From Enhydrobacter aerosaccus (GTDB lineage: Bacteria > Pseudomonadota > Alphaproteobacteria > Reyranellales > Reyranellaceae): a DNA stretch of 64,000 nt. Shown here in pieces: positions 17,453 to 26,268 of this stretch. Positions within the stretch are counted from its first letter, which is position 1. Each line of letters begins with the position of its first letter. Where the stretch lies: NCBI GenBank assembly GCA_903832005.1, contig CAIKZO010000136.1, positions 1-64,000 of the forward strand, in the 5' to 3' direction. The position numbers and the translations under genes were made by a program. Under the pieces are notes generated by a model that was not told the DNA's origin, did not search any database, and saw only the letters and a list, made by a program, of their open reading frames with translations.

Positions 17453-17941
17453 ATGACGCTGCGTCCGGAATATTCCCTCGGTCACTCCGAATATAATGCC
17501 TTCCTCTTCGCCGCCGTCGGCGAGGAGAAGACAGGCATGCAGCTTACCGTCCTGACAGCCCTGATCCGGCTGGGATTCGATCCCTGGCAGGAAGCGGCCC
17601 GCCTCTCCGGCCTTTCCAAAGCAGCGGCGGTCCAGGCGTTGATGGCCGCCATGGCCCGCCTGCCCGAAGGCGACTGGAACGCCTCGGCCCTGCCCGAAAT
17701 CGCCGCGCGCCTCGTCGGCAGCTTGCCGGGACGGGTGACGCCGGCGGCTCCCCCAAACCCCGCCAAGCCCTTTAGCCTACCCTTCGGCCTGCCGTCTTTG
17801 CCCGTGTCTTTCCCAATGCCGAAAGGCGTGGTCTGGATCGCCCTTGCGGGCACTCTGCTGCTTGCCTTCGTTATCCTGCAAGACGGCAAAGTCTACGACC
17901 CTGCTCCGACAAGCAGCTCGGCGATTCCGTACAACAAGTAG
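17453..17941 (+). CDS. Hypothetical protein with a C-terminal membrane anchor
   Basis: Encodes 162 residues after a strong AGGAGG site. Residues 1-90 are soluble and helical (a DPWQEAARLSGLSKAAAVQA segment resembles a small helical fold), followed by a proline-rich linker (about 95-122) and one membrane helix at about 126-143 (VVWIALAGTLLLAFVIL), leaving a short C-terminal tail. I recognise no known domain. It may position a small cytoplasmic helical domain at the membrane. Convergent with the Bug receptor downstream. Confidence 0.7.
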   Translation: MTLRPEYSLGHSEYNAFLFAAVGEEKTGMQLTVLTALIRLGFDPWQEAARLSGLSKAAAVQALMAAMARLPEGDWNASALPEIAARLVGSLPGRVTPAAPPNPAKPFSLPFGLPSLPVSFPMPKGVVWIALAGTLLLAFVILQDGKVYDPAPTSSSAIPYNK

Positions 17942-17952
17942 CGGCCGCCGTC

Positions 17953-18942
17953 TCAATCACCGGCGGCGATCTGCCGTTCGGTGGCGATGTCGGCGAAAAT
18001 CCTGACCGTGTGATCGAACAACTGGGCGAACGCCGCCTGCGGCAGGCCGGCCGGCTCGAAGCCGAGGTCGCGCAGCCGGCCGGCGACGGTCGTGTCCTTC
18101 AACACGGCCAGCACTGCCGCATGCACCCGGTCACGTATGTCCTGTGGTGTGTCCTTGGGCGCCAGGAAACCCATCCATGTCTCCTGCACGAAGCCCCGGG
18201 CAGCCGATTCGCCGGCCGCCGGGACGTTCGGGAAACTGGGCGTCCGCTTCTCGCTCGTCACCGCCAGCGGCACGAGGCGGCCAGCCTTGGCCTGCTCCGC
18301 GCCCGCGGCGAAGGTGACGCAAGCCGCATCGATGGTCCCCGCGATCAGATCCTGCAGCAGCGGGCCACCGCCGCGATAGGGCACGTGCGTCACACGCAGG
18401 TTGCCGGCCGCGCGCAACAGCAGCTCGCTGGTGAGATGCTGCGAACTGCCGATGCCCGGCGTGCCGACATTGAGCTTGCCGGGCTGGGCGCGCGCTGCGG
18501 CCACGTATTCGTCGATCGTACGGAAGCCCGACTTCGGATGAGTGTAGATTCCCTGCGGCCCCGAGATCGCGAGCGTGATGGGCTCGAACGACGGACGCAG
18601 CGGCGCGGCACCCGCGATCGGCAGCGCTTCGGTCGCCGCGAACGTATCGTTCACCAACAGCAAGGTGTGGCCATCGGGTGCCGCGCGCGCCGCCGTTTGC
18701 GTGCCGATGCGGCCCGAGCCGCCGCCGATATTGTCGATGACGATGCCCTGCCCCAGCTGATCGCCGAGGGCCGCCTGCACGGCGCGGCCGAACGCATCGA
18801 CGCCGCCAACCGCCGGCCACGGCACGATCAACCGGATCGGCCGGATCGGCCGGATCGGATAGGTCTCGCGCGCCCGCGCGATCGACGGCGCCGCGAGCAA
18901 AGCACCGGACAGGAGAGAGGCGAAACGACGACGCGCAAGCAT
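17953..18942 (-). CDS. Bug/TctC-family periplasmic receptor
   Basis: Encodes 329 residues with an export signal (LARRRFASLLSGALLAAP) and the family opening P-I-R-L-I-V-P-W. Other motifs: VIDNIGGGSGRIGTQTAARA, VPYRGGGPLLQDLIAGTIDA and the FVQETWMGFLAPKDTP segment. The first strand after the signal contains an extra I-R-P-I-R-P caused by a tandem 9-bp repeat. The normally glycine-rich P-G-G-G loop is changed to PAVGGVDAFGR, which could alter ligand binding. It is the last gene of the minus-strand unit starting at the ABC receptor (24471), 48 bases after the unknown 423-residue gene. Confidence 0.88.
   Translation of the reverse strand: MLARRRFASLLSGALLAAPSIARARETYPIRPIRPIRLIVPWPAVGGVDAFGRAVQAALGDQLGQGIVIDNIGGGSGRIGTQTAARAAPDGHTLLLVNDTFAATEALPIAGAAPLRPSFEPITLAISGPQGIYTHPKSGFRTIDEYVAAARAQPGKLNVGTPGIGSSQHLTSELLLRAAGNLRVTHVPYRGGGPLLQDLIAGTIDAACVTFAAGAEQAKAGRLVPLAVTSEKRTPSFPNVPAAGESAARGFVQETWMGFLAPKDTPQDIRDRVHAAVLAVLKDTTVAGRLRDLGFEPAGLPQAAFAQLFDHTVRIFADIATERQIAAGD
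18832..18858. repeat. Three tandem copies of a 9-bp unit within the Bug gene
   Basis: CCGGATCGG occurs three times head to tail, in frame, so that the minus-strand protein reads P-I-R repeated. Slippage at this tract would insert or delete three residues without breaking the frame. Confidence 0.85.
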
Positions 18943-18990
18943 GGCTGAACTCCGGGGAACGCTACAAACGGGACGGGTAATGAGACGTCG

Positions 18991-20262
18991 TCAGTGAAGG
19001 ACGCGCGCGGGCCGCGGTGCCGGGTCGCCCCAGGCACTGCGCACCACCTGGGAAATGACGCCGGCCGATGTCGCCGGTCGGGACGCCGACGCGGTCTTGC
19101 GCACCGGGTTGAAATGCGTGAGCGGCGTCGCGAACACCGTCGGCAGGATGATGAAGCCCAGCAGATGGCCCGATTGCGTGACGATCGCCGGATCGGTGCG
19201 CAAGGCCACATCGGTGGCGAGCCCCGCCGCCCTGTCGCCACTCCATCCGAGGGCCTCTATTTCTTCGGCATCGTGCTCTGCCCACGCCGCCGTGCCGTCG
19301 ACCGTTGCCAACGCATCGTCGTAGGCTTGGCGCACATAGGGCGCCGACAGGCTGCCGCTGGCCTCCGCCAAGCGTCGCAGCAGCCGGATTTCCACCGCGA
19401 TCGCCGGTGCCAGATCGGGATTGCCGAGTGCTATGGCGGCAAGTCCGAACAGACCGTCGAAGATCTTGAAGGGGTGTCGGGCTTGCGAGAGCTTGCCCCC
19501 ATAGCCCTGCACCGCCGCTTCGCCGAACGCCGCGGCTGAACGCGCGGCGCAGGCGGCGAGCCACGTCGTGCGCTCGCGCAGCAAGGTGAACGTGGGCGTC
19601 CAGTTGCCCCAGTCGAAATGGCGCGCCATCTCGCCCAGCCACGGCGCCGCTGCCGCGTCGGATGCGAGCAAGCTGAATTGCGCGGCGGAATGCATGCGTT
19701 GCCAATACTGCCGCAGCAACCGCGGCGGCACGGCGACACCCGCATGCAGGTCGGCGACGATATACGGGCGCAGGATGTCGAGCGTCACGGCGATCGACGC
19801 CGCGGTCTTGTAGGCGGTCTGCTCGAGCGCCGGCGCCCACGGCAGCAACGCGGCGAATTCGCGCCGCGACGGCGCCTCGCGCGGACCCAGCAAAGGGCGG
19901 ACGAGTCGTATGGCATCGGGCAACGCCGTCGATCGGGCGAGCGCGTCCGACAACGCCCGGGCAATCGACGGACCGTTGGCGCGCAGCGCGTCGGCCTCGA
20001 CCAAGGCTACGTTGAGCGGCCGATCCCTCTCCGCTGCGACCCGCTGGTCCTTCACGGTCAGCCAGATGCCGTCCGGTTGGCTGACGGCAAAGGCCGAGCG
20101 CAAGTCGGCGCCGGCCAGGCCGCGCAGCTTTTCGTTCAGCGCGTCGTCGGCGCCCATGGCCAACGCCACCGCGAGGACGCGGGCGATTTCCGTCTCCGCC
20201 GCCCGGTCGTCCAATTTCGGGGCAACGAAGGACCGATCGTTGCCCGGGTGCGTGACGCTCAT
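18991..20262 (-). CDS. Unknown 423-residue protein next to the CmcJ-like gene
   Basis: I do not recognise a family. The protein is soluble, alanine-rich and largely helical. Recognisable stretches include LLPWAPALEQTAYKTAASIA, the acidic AWAEHDAEEIEALGWSGDRA and a C-terminal segment LTHFNPVRKTASASRPATSA. No signal peptide or membrane segment is seen. It starts 18 bases after the CmcJ/NvfI-like gene and precedes a Bug receptor, so it likely works with the oxidoreductase. Codon use matches its neighbours. Confidence 0.65.
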   Translation of the reverse strand: MSVTHPGNDRSFVAPKLDDRAAETEIARVLAVALAMGADDALNEKLRGLAGADLRSAFAVSQPDGIWLTVKDQRVAAERDRPLNVALVEADALRANGPSIARALSDALARSTALPDAIRLVRPLLGPREAPSRREFAALLPWAPALEQTAYKTAASIAVTLDILRPYIVADLHAGVAVPPRLLRQYWQRMHSAAQFSLLASDAAAAPWLGEMARHFDWGNWTPTFTLLRERTTWLAACAARSAAAFGEAAVQGYGGKLSQARHPFKIFDGLFGLAAIALGNPDLAPAIAVEIRLLRRLAEASGSLSAPYVRQAYDDALATVDGTAAWAEHDAEEIEALGWSGDRAAGLATDVALRTDPAIVTQSGHLLGFIILPTVFATPLTHFNPVRKTASASRPATSAGVISQVVRSAWGDPAPRPARVLH

Positions 20263-20280
20263 GCCGGTTTCATGCCGCTG

Positions 20281-21099
20281 CTAGGCCTCGGGGAAGAACA
20301 CGAGGCAGCGCACCTCGATGCTCTCACGGGGCGGCGCGTTGAGCGCCAGTGGATTTTCGAACGAGGTATGGAAGGACAGCCGTGCGCGGCCGTCGTCGGC
20401 GCTGTCGTGCACGCGGATCAGCAGCGCTTCGTCGGGCTGCTGGTCCGAGAAGTAGTACCAGCGGTGGCCGGGCTTGAACTCGACCGACGAAGTCTCGCCG
20501 CGCAGATGCGGATAGACAAGGTCGCTCGCGATCAGGTCGTCGTTGGAGAAGGTCCGCGCGTCACACAAAGCGAGCGGCGAATCCTGCACCGGCCCGCGGA
20601 TTGGCCGCCAGACATTGACAATGCCGAAGCGCTGGTTGAGCAGCTCCGGTGCATCGGCGCCCAGGTGGTCGCGCACGCGGCGCGGCGCCGAGGTGAGCGT
20701 GTGGTCGTTGTGCACGCGGCGCGACGGCTCGCGCGCGCCGCTGCGGGCGATGTTGCGCACGGTGTGGTCGAAGATCGCGACGCGCGACGCCCCCAGCGTC
20801 TCGCGCACCAGCCGCTCGACCTCGGGATAATAGACGCGCTCGACTTCCTCGGGCGAGTAGAAGTCCGCGACACGCGACGCGGACTTCACGAGCTGGAAGC
20901 CGTTGCGGTCGAGCGAGAACTCGCCCTCGCGGCCGCGCGCATCCTCGATCTTGATCTCGCGCGGATCGTCGATGCCATTCCACGCCGGCACGCCCGGCGG
21001 CGGCTCGGCGACGTAGCGCACGGGCTTTTCAGCGCCGCGCTTGAGATAGTGCAAGGTGGTCGTGAGGGACTTGTCTTGAACGGCAGATGCAAGCGACAT
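20281..21099 (-). CDS. CmcJ/NvfI-like oxidoreductase
   Basis: Encodes 272 residues of the family that includes CmcJ (cephamycin 7-alpha-methoxylation) and the fungal endoperoxide-forming NvfI, which are Fe(II)/2-oxoglutarate-type enzymes. Family marks: an N-terminal LHYL and PVRYVAEPP, Y-x-P-E-V-E, VAIFDHTVR, the H130-N-D132 metal pair, VNVWRPIRGPVQDSPLALCD and F-H244-TSFENP. Substrate unknown. It lies inside an ABC-importer unit (ATPase gene upstream, unknown gene and Bug receptor downstream), which hints at oxidation of an imported small molecule. Soluble, with no signal. Confidence 0.8.
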   Translation of the reverse strand: MSLASAVQDKSLTTTLHYLKRGAEKPVRYVAEPPPGVPAWNGIDDPREIKIEDARGREGEFSLDRNGFQLVKSASRVADFYSPEEVERVYYPEVERLVRETLGASRVAIFDHTVRNIARSGAREPSRRVHNDHTLTSAPRRVRDHLGADAPELLNQRFGIVNVWRPIRGPVQDSPLALCDARTFSNDDLIASDLVYPHLRGETSSVEFKPGHRWYYFSDQQPDEALLIRVHDSADDGRARLSFHTSFENPLALNAPPRESIEVRCLVFFPEA

Positions 21100-21126
21100 G
21101 CGATACTCTCCTTCGGATGAATGAAT

Positions 21127-21348
21127 TCAAGTTTGTGCGGGCGAGGCGGCTTTGCCAGCGGCCGGCCGCAGCTGTGCTTTTGCCGGAAAATCAATATTTT
21201 CCGTCCGGACCACGCTCCCTGGAATTTCCCGATCGACGGACACGCGCTCGTGGAAAGCGTCGCTGAACAGCGAGACTTTTCGCGGCGGCGAGCCCGAGAA
21301 AATTTCCAGCAAAAGCACCAGCCGATCCGTCGTAGGGCGCTCGCTCAT
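21127..21348 (-). CDS. Small protein of unknown function (73 aa)
   Basis: Starts MSERPTTDRLVLLLEIFSGS with an ATG that overlaps the stop of the preceding (frameshifted) small gene as ATGA, suggesting coupling. The middle is predicted beta/helical with FHERVSVD; the end is Ala/Pro/Lys-rich. No known domain. It sits 27 bases before the CmcJ-like gene. Support is mainly its position and coupling. Confidence 0.5.
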   Translation of the reverse strand: MSERPTTDRLVLLLEIFSGSPPRKVSLFSDAFHERVSVDREIPGSVVRTENIDFPAKAQLRPAAGKAASPAQT

Positions 21349-21573
21349 GGCGCACCTCGATTGAGCAGTACGCTGTGCGCCGGTGCGCCGCCGATCTTCA
21401 CCCAGCCCTTCGCCGCCGCGAACGCGACGCCCGCGTCGACAACGCTCGGCCTCCAGCCGGAGCTGGCCTTGCACCCTGTCGAGCGGGATCCAGGCCTCAT
21501 GGTCCTGGCGCACATCGCGGATCGCCCGGCAGACCTGCAGCGCCAGCGCATCCACACCCTGTTTGATCGCCAT
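21345..21573 (-). pseudogene. Small helical protein gene broken by a frameshift
   Basis: From the ATG at 21573 (11 bases after the ABC ATPase stop at 21585, good AGGAGGAC site) the first 44 codons read MAIKQGVDALALQVCRAIRD and end in QLRLEAE. They then change to arginine-rich nonsense. Moving one base at about 21442-21444 gives VVDAGVAFAAAKGWVKIGGA followed by PAHSVLLNRGAP and a TGA at 21345. Together this is a sensible protein of about 75 residues of a small helical, winged-helix-like type. Either the gene is inactivated or the assembly has a one-base error. Confidence 0.6.
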
Positions 21574-21584
21574 GGCTTGTCCTC

Positions 21585-22394
21585 CTACCAATCGCGCGCG
21601 AGACCGAGCAGGCCCAGCGCCTCGCGACGCAGACGCAACAGCTCGGGATGATCGCGATGCCGCGGGAACGGCAGATCGACGTCGAGGTCGGCGCGAATGC
21701 GCGCCGGCCGGTCGCTGAAGACGATGACGCGATTGGCGAGCAGCAATGCCTCTTCGACATCATGCGTCACCATCAGGACAGTGAAGCCGCGCTGCTGCCA
21801 CAGGCGCGTCAGCTCACCCTGCATCTGCAGTCGCGTCAGGCTGTCGAGCTTGCCGAGCGGCTCGTCGAGGATCAGCAGCTTCGGATCGTTGACCAGCGCG
21901 CGGGCAAGCGAGGCGCGCTGGGCCATGCTGCCCGAGAGCTGATGCGGATAGGCCTCGGCGAACTTCTCCAGGCCGACGAGCGCCAGCGCCGCATCGACCC
22001 GCTCGCGCTGCTGCTTCAGCAGGCCACGCGTCTCGAGGCCGAGCGAGGCATTACGCCAGACGGTGCGCCAGGGATAAAGAGTCGGATCCTGGAACACTAC
22101 GACGCGCGACGGATCGGGACCGGTCACCTCGCGCCCCTCGACGATCAGGCTGCCCGAGCGGGGACGATCGAGACCGGCGACCAGGCGCAGGAGCGTGGAC
22201 TTGCCACAACCGCTCGGTCCCAGCAGGGCCACGAACTGGCCGGGCTCGACGTCGAAGGAGACATCCTCCAGCACCGGCAGATAGTCGCCGTGCAGGACGA
22301 AGCCGTGATCGACGCCGCGTATGGCCAGGCCTGCGCCGGCCGGGAGTCCGGCCAGCGACGAGGACGGCACTGCTTCGGCGAGAAGCGCTACCAT
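21585..22394 (-). CDS. ABC transporter ATP-binding protein, nitrate/sulfonate/taurine type
   Basis: Encodes 269 residues. Walker A GPSGCGKST (59-67), Q-loop in VVFQDPTLYPWRT, Walker B LLILDEPLGKLD and the H-loop THDVEEALLLA are present. The ABC signature is LSGSMAQR instead of the usual LSGGM-x-Q-R. The start overlaps the permease end by 7 bases. It energises import with the permease and receptor encoded upstream; homologues are SsuB/TauB/NrtD. A longer frame from 22904 is antisense-like and discarded. Confidence 0.93.
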   Translation of the reverse strand: MVALLAEAVPSSSLAGLPAGAGLAIRGVDHGFVLHGDYLPVLEDVSFDVEPGQFVALLGPSGCGKSTLLRLVAGLDRPRSGSLIVEGREVTGPDPSRVVVFQDPTLYPWRTVWRNASLGLETRGLLKQQRERVDAALALVGLEKFAEAYPHQLSGSMAQRASLARALVNDPKLLILDEPLGKLDSLTRLQMQGELTRLWQQRGFTVLMVTHDVEEALLLANRVIVFSDRPARIRADLDVDLPFPRHRDHPELLRLRREALGLLGLARDW

Positions 22395-23398
22395 TTGACG
22401 AGTCCTTTCTGCCAAGCGAGCAACCGGTCGCGCAGACGGAACAGCAATGTGATCAAGGTCGAGCACATCAGCGCCATCACCAGCAGCGCGCCGTACATGT
22501 TGGCGTAGGCGGCCCAGCCCTGCGCCCATTGCAGGTACCAGCCCAGGCCCGACTTCACGCCCAGCATCTCGGCGACCACGAGGACCGCGAACGACGAGCC
22601 TAGCCCCATGAAGAGGCCAACGAAGACGTGCGGCAGGGCTGCGGGAATGGCGACCTTCAGGATGAGGAAGCGCTGGCTGCCGCCCAAGGTGCGCGCCACG
22701 TCGTAGTAGGCGGTCGGCACGCCCGCGACGCCCGACCAGGTGAGCACGGTCACCGGGAAGGCGGTCGCGAGAGCGATCAGGAAGGTGCTGGCGCTGGCGC
22801 TCGTCGGGAAGATGAAGAAGGCGAGCGGCAGCCACGCCGTAGCCGGCAGCGGGCCGACCAGGCGCATGACGGGATGGATCCAGTAGCCGATGCGCTTGGA
22901 CCATCCGAGGGCGACACCGACTCCGAAGCCGACGGCGGCGCCAATGACGAAGCCGCGCAGCAACAGCCAGAGCGAGGCCAGGAGACTGTCGCCCAGCTTC
23001 TGCCAGTCGTCGGTGTAGACCTCGACGAAGGCCTGCGGCGACGGGAAGAACGGTAGCGGCAGGAGATCGAGCTTCGCGGTCACGATCTCCCAGACCGCCA
23101 GCCAGAGCGCCAGCACGACGAACCAGGGCGCGAAGCGTCCGATCCTTGCGAGCAGCGGCAGGAAGCGGGCGCCGCCGCTTGCTGCCAGTTGTACTACGCC
23201 AAACAAGCCGGCGAGCACGCCAAGCAATCGGGTGCGCTCGACCTCCTGCGCATCCGGCCAGAAGAGGACCAGGCCAGCCAGCCCGACCCAGAGGAAGCCG
23301 GCGGCGACGAGCACACCCAGGGAGTGCGGCTGCCCGTCGCCACCGGCCAGAAGCGGACCGATCTTGCGATCGGGTCCGGCCTCGGCAATCGCCGTCAT
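22388..23398 (-). CDS. ABC transporter permease, sulfonate/taurine type
   Basis: Encodes 336 residues with about eight hydrophobic segments. The first two (about 28-75) are an N-terminal extension absent from short SsuC/TauC proteins. The conserved EAA loop region reads ARTLGGSQRFLILKVAIPAA. It lies 11 bases after the receptor gene and overlaps the ATPase gene. The transported compound cannot be deduced from sequence; sulfonates, nitrate or pyrimidine precursors are all used by this family. Confidence 0.92.
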   Translation of the reverse strand: MTAIAEAGPDRKIGPLLAGGDGQPHSLGVLVAAGFLWVGLAGLVLFWPDAQEVERTRLLGVLAGLFGVVQLAASGGARFLPLLARIGRFAPWFVVLALWLAVWEIVTAKLDLLPLPFFPSPQAFVEVYTDDWQKLGDSLLASLWLLLRGFVIGAAVGFGVGVALGWSKRIGYWIHPVMRLVGPLPATAWLPLAFFIFPTSASASTFLIALATAFPVTVLTWSGVAGVPTAYYDVARTLGGSQRFLILKVAIPAALPHVFVGLFMGLGSSFAVLVVAEMLGVKSGLGWYLQWAQGWAAYANMYGALLVMALMCSTLITLLFRLRDRLLAWQKGLVKW

Positions 23399-23409
23399 GA
23401 CAAGCCTCC

Positions 23410-24471
23410 CTACGCCAGAACGTCGGCGGTCACCCGCGCGGCGTATTTCTGGACATCGGTCGACGGCTTGAAGACGGCGACGCTTTTCAGTTCCGTGGCG
23501 TAGACCGCGATCTGCTCGCGCAGGTCGCCGCCCAGCGGATTGTGGTGGTGCGTGTGGCTACGCAGCATGGCTGCGAGCTTGTCCGCCGGCGCCTTGGCGT
23601 AGGGCGCGAAGATCGCGGCCGCGGCGTCGGGATTGGTGGAGACCCACTCCTGCGCCTCGAGCAGCGACTGCACGAGTGCCGCGGCGACCGGCTTCTCCTG
23701 GCGGATCAGCGCGCCACGGATGCCCAGCACGCAGCAGGTGCGATGCCCGAAGTCGCCGCTCAGGTTGTTGGCGACCTCGAACAGCCCGTCGCGGTCGCGC
23801 GCCAGCCAGCCCAGCGGATCGCCCAGCGCGAAGGCCTGCACCTCGCCCTTCTTGAGCGCCACCGGCAGGACGTCGCCGGGGAAGACCTTCCATTCGACGT
23901 CCTTGTTGGGATCGAGACCGGCCTGGTGCAGCATGATCGAGAAGAAGTTGCGGTCGGGCGCGGCGAGGTCGGTGACGCCGATCGCCTTGCCCTTGAGGTC
24001 CGCGATCTTCTTGATGCCGCCCTGCTCGGTCGCGAACAGCCGCATGCAGCCGCCATGAATGCCCGCCACGATCTTGACGTCAAAGCCGCCTTCCAGCGGC
24101 TTCATCCAGCGCAGCGCCATGCCGATGCCGGCATCGGCCTTGGCCGTGGCGATCGCCTCGAGCAGCTGGTCGGTCGAGCCGCCGAAGTTGATCAGCTCGA
24201 CGTCGAGATTGTGCTTCTCGAAGTAGCCCTTCTCCTTGGCGACCGAGACGCCCACGGTGCAGATGGCGGTGGCGTTCCAGGTGAGCTTCAGCGCGCGCTT
24301 CTGCGGCAGAACCACCGACTCGCCGAACGACGCGCGGCAGATCGCGGAATCCAGCAGCTCCGGCGGCAGGCCGTGCAGGAAAGTGTGTTGCGCCAGCGCG
24401 GCGGCGGGCACGAGGGCACTGCCGAAGCCGGCGGCGCGCAGGAACGTACGTCGAGTGGGAAAGCGATACAT
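23410..24471 (-). CDS. ABC substrate-binding protein, SsuA/NMT1-like
   Basis: Encodes 353 residues from the ATG at 24471, chosen for a GGAGTAACCC site just upstream. The N-terminus is a twin-arginine-type signal (TRRTFLRAAGFG). The mature part has GVSVAKEKGYFEKHNLDVEL, typical of NMT1/SsuA receptors, DLKGKAIGVTDLAAPDRNF and a histidine-rich patch HTHHHNP near residue 317. It is the first gene of the minus-strand unit. Its upstream neighbour, metY, is separated by a terminator hairpin. Confidence 0.9.
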   Translation of the reverse strand: MYRFPTRRTFLRAAGFGSALVPAAALAQHTFLHGLPPELLDSAICRASFGESVVLPQKRALKLTWNATAICTVGVSVAKEKGYFEKHNLDVELINFGGSTDQLLEAIATAKADAGIGMALRWMKPLEGGFDVKIVAGIHGGCMRLFATEQGGIKKIADLKGKAIGVTDLAAPDRNFFSIMLHQAGLDPNKDVEWKVFPGDVLPVALKKGEVQAFALGDPLGWLARDRDGLFEVANNLSGDFGHRTCCVLGIRGALIRQEKPVAAALVQSLLEAQEWVSTNPDAAAAIFAPYAKAPADKLAAMLRSHTHHHNPLGGDLREQIAVYATELKSVAVFKPSTDVQKYAARVTADVLA

Positions 24472-24633
24472 TGGGTTACTCCAGGCGGACACGAAGGAAG
24501 AAGCGCGTCGAGACGCGCGGCAGCGATCAGCTGCGACAGCAACAGGTAACGGTCGGGGCGACGCGGTTGCTTTTCATGTCATCAGCATCGTTCGATTCGA
24601 TGCACGGAGTAAATGAAGGGGAAAACCAAAGAT

Positions 24634-24674
24634 GCGACGCCGGAGGAAAGCACCTGCTTTCTCTCCGGCGTCGC
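24634..24674 (-). terminator. Terminator hairpin downstream of metY
   Basis: A 12-bp perfect stem GCGACGCCGGAG/CTCCGGCGTCGC encloses an inner AAAGC/GCTTT stem. On the minus strand it lies 16 bases after the metY stop and is followed by a T-rich ATCTTTGGTTTTCCCC. It should separate metY from the ABC unit. Confidence 0.85.
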
Positions 24675-24689
24675 GAAGGGAATTCTGGT

Positions 24690-26003
24690 TCAGGCCGCAC
24701 GCTTCAGCGTGCCGGCCGCGGTCAACGCCTGCGAAAGATCGGCGATGATGTCGTCGATGTGTTCGATGCCGATCGACAGGCGCACGTAGCCGTCGGACAC
24801 GCCGGTCGCGAGTTGCTCCGCAGGCGTGAGCTGCGAGTGCGTGGTCGAGGCCGGATGAATGGCGAGGCTGCGCGAATCGCCGATGTTGGCGACGTGATAG
24901 AGCAGCTTCAGCGAATCGATGAAGCGACGGCCCGCTTCACGACCAGCCGACAGTTCGAAGCCGACCAGTCCGCCGTAGCCGCCTTTCAGATAGGTATCGG
25001 CACGACGGCGCGCTTCGCCCTTCTGTTGCGACGGATGGATGACCTTCACGACCTCGGGACGCTTGGCGAGGAAGTCGGCCACCGCCTGCGCATTGCGCAC
25101 ATGACGCTCGATGCGCAAGGCCAGCGTCTCGATGCCTTGCAGGATCAGGAAAGCGTTGAACGGCGCCAGCGGCGCGCCGAGATCGCGCAGCAAGGTCGTG
25201 CGTGCCTTGATGATATAGGCGACAGGACCGATGCCCTTCACCGCTTCGACCCACACCGCGCCGTGGTAGCTCGGGTCCGGCGTGTTGAGCGCAGGCTGGC
25301 GCTTCGGATGCGCCGCCCAGTCGAACGTGCCGCCATCGACGATCAGGCCGCCGATCGAGTTGCCATGGCCGCCAAGATACTTGGTGCCGGAGTAGACGAC
25401 GATGGCGGCGCCATGCTCGAGCGGCCGCGTCAGGATGGGCGCTGCCGTGTTGTCGACAATCAGTGGAATGCCGAGCGGCCGGCCGATATCGGCCACTTCC
25501 TTGATCGGGAAGACCGTGAGCTTCGGATTGGGCAGCGTCTCGGCATAGTAGGCGCGCGTCTTCGCATCGGTCGCCTTGGCGAAGGCTTGCGGATCGGCCG
25601 GATCGACAAAGCGCACCTCGATGCCCTGGTCCTTCAGCGTGTGCGCGAACAGGTTCCACGTGCCGCCATAAAGATCGGTCGAGCTCACGATGTTGTCGCC
25701 GGCCTTGGCGAGATTCTGGATCGCATAGGCCGACGCCGCCTGGCCGGAGCCGACGGCCAGCGCCGCAGCACCACCTTCGAGTGCCGCGATGCGCTGCTCG
25801 AGCACATCCACCGTAGGATTGCCGATGCGCGTGTAGATGTTGCCCAGTTCCTTCAGCGCGAACAGGTTCGATGCATGCTCGGTGTCGCGGAACTGGTACG
25901 ACGTGGTCTGGTAGATCGGCACGGCAACGGCGCCGGTGGCGCTGTCGGCGCGCCAACCGGCGTGCAGGGAAAGAGTCTCGGGATGGCGCGAGTTGGTGGT
26001 CAT
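24690..26003 (-). CDS. metY: O-acetylhomoserine sulfhydrylase / aminocarboxypropyltransferase
   Basis: A pyridoxal-phosphate enzyme of the Cys/Met metabolism family that makes homocysteine (or methionine) from O-acetylhomoserine and sulfide (or methanethiol). The 437 residues start PETLSLHAGWRADSATGA and include the Y-x-R x-x-N-P-T segment, the PLP lysine in VYSGTKYLGGHG, and the MetY-type long central insert. The 265 bases between its start and the HPP gene stop form a long leader with no gene; I did not find a convincing SAM-II riboswitch there. It is next to a sulfonate-type importer, which is consistent with sulfur assimilation. Confidence 0.95.
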   Translation of the reverse strand: MTTNSRHPETLSLHAGWRADSATGAVAVPIYQTTSYQFRDTEHASNLFALKELGNIYTRIGNPTVDVLEQRIAALEGGAAALAVGSGQAASAYAIQNLAKAGDNIVSSTDLYGGTWNLFAHTLKDQGIEVRFVDPADPQAFAKATDAKTRAYYAETLPNPKLTVFPIKEVADIGRPLGIPLIVDNTAAPILTRPLEHGAAIVVYSGTKYLGGHGNSIGGLIVDGGTFDWAAHPKRQPALNTPDPSYHGAVWVEAVKGIGPVAYIIKARTTLLRDLGAPLAPFNAFLILQGIETLALRIERHVRNAQAVADFLAKRPEVVKVIHPSQQKGEARRRADTYLKGGYGGLVGFELSAGREAGRRFIDSLKLLYHVANIGDSRSLAIHPASTTHSQLTPAEQLATGVSDGYVRLSIGIEHIDDIIADLSQALTAAGTLKRAA

Positions 26004-26268
26004 GATGAATTTCCGAATGAAATGAGGGCAGACGTCGACAGTCGGCGGACGCGATCAACAGGGACCGGTCACGCAGGTTGACTGACGACGGCAGACGCAC
26101 AGTTTCACGGAAGACTCGTGTTTTCAGGAGACAAGATCGTCCCCCAAGGTGCTCGCCCCGAAGCGATCCGGTCAAACAAAGGGAATTCTCGAACGCGCGC
26201 CTGGCGCAGCACGTTCGCTCTGCGTCGTTCGGAAAGACTGTCGAATCGTTTCCCGATCCTGCGCGAAG

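Noticed and set aside
26004-26268. Possible SAM riboswitch in the metY leader
   Set aside because: The leader is long, but I could not identify the SAM-II consensus or another known class by eye; a covariance search (Infernal with Rfam SAM families) would decide.
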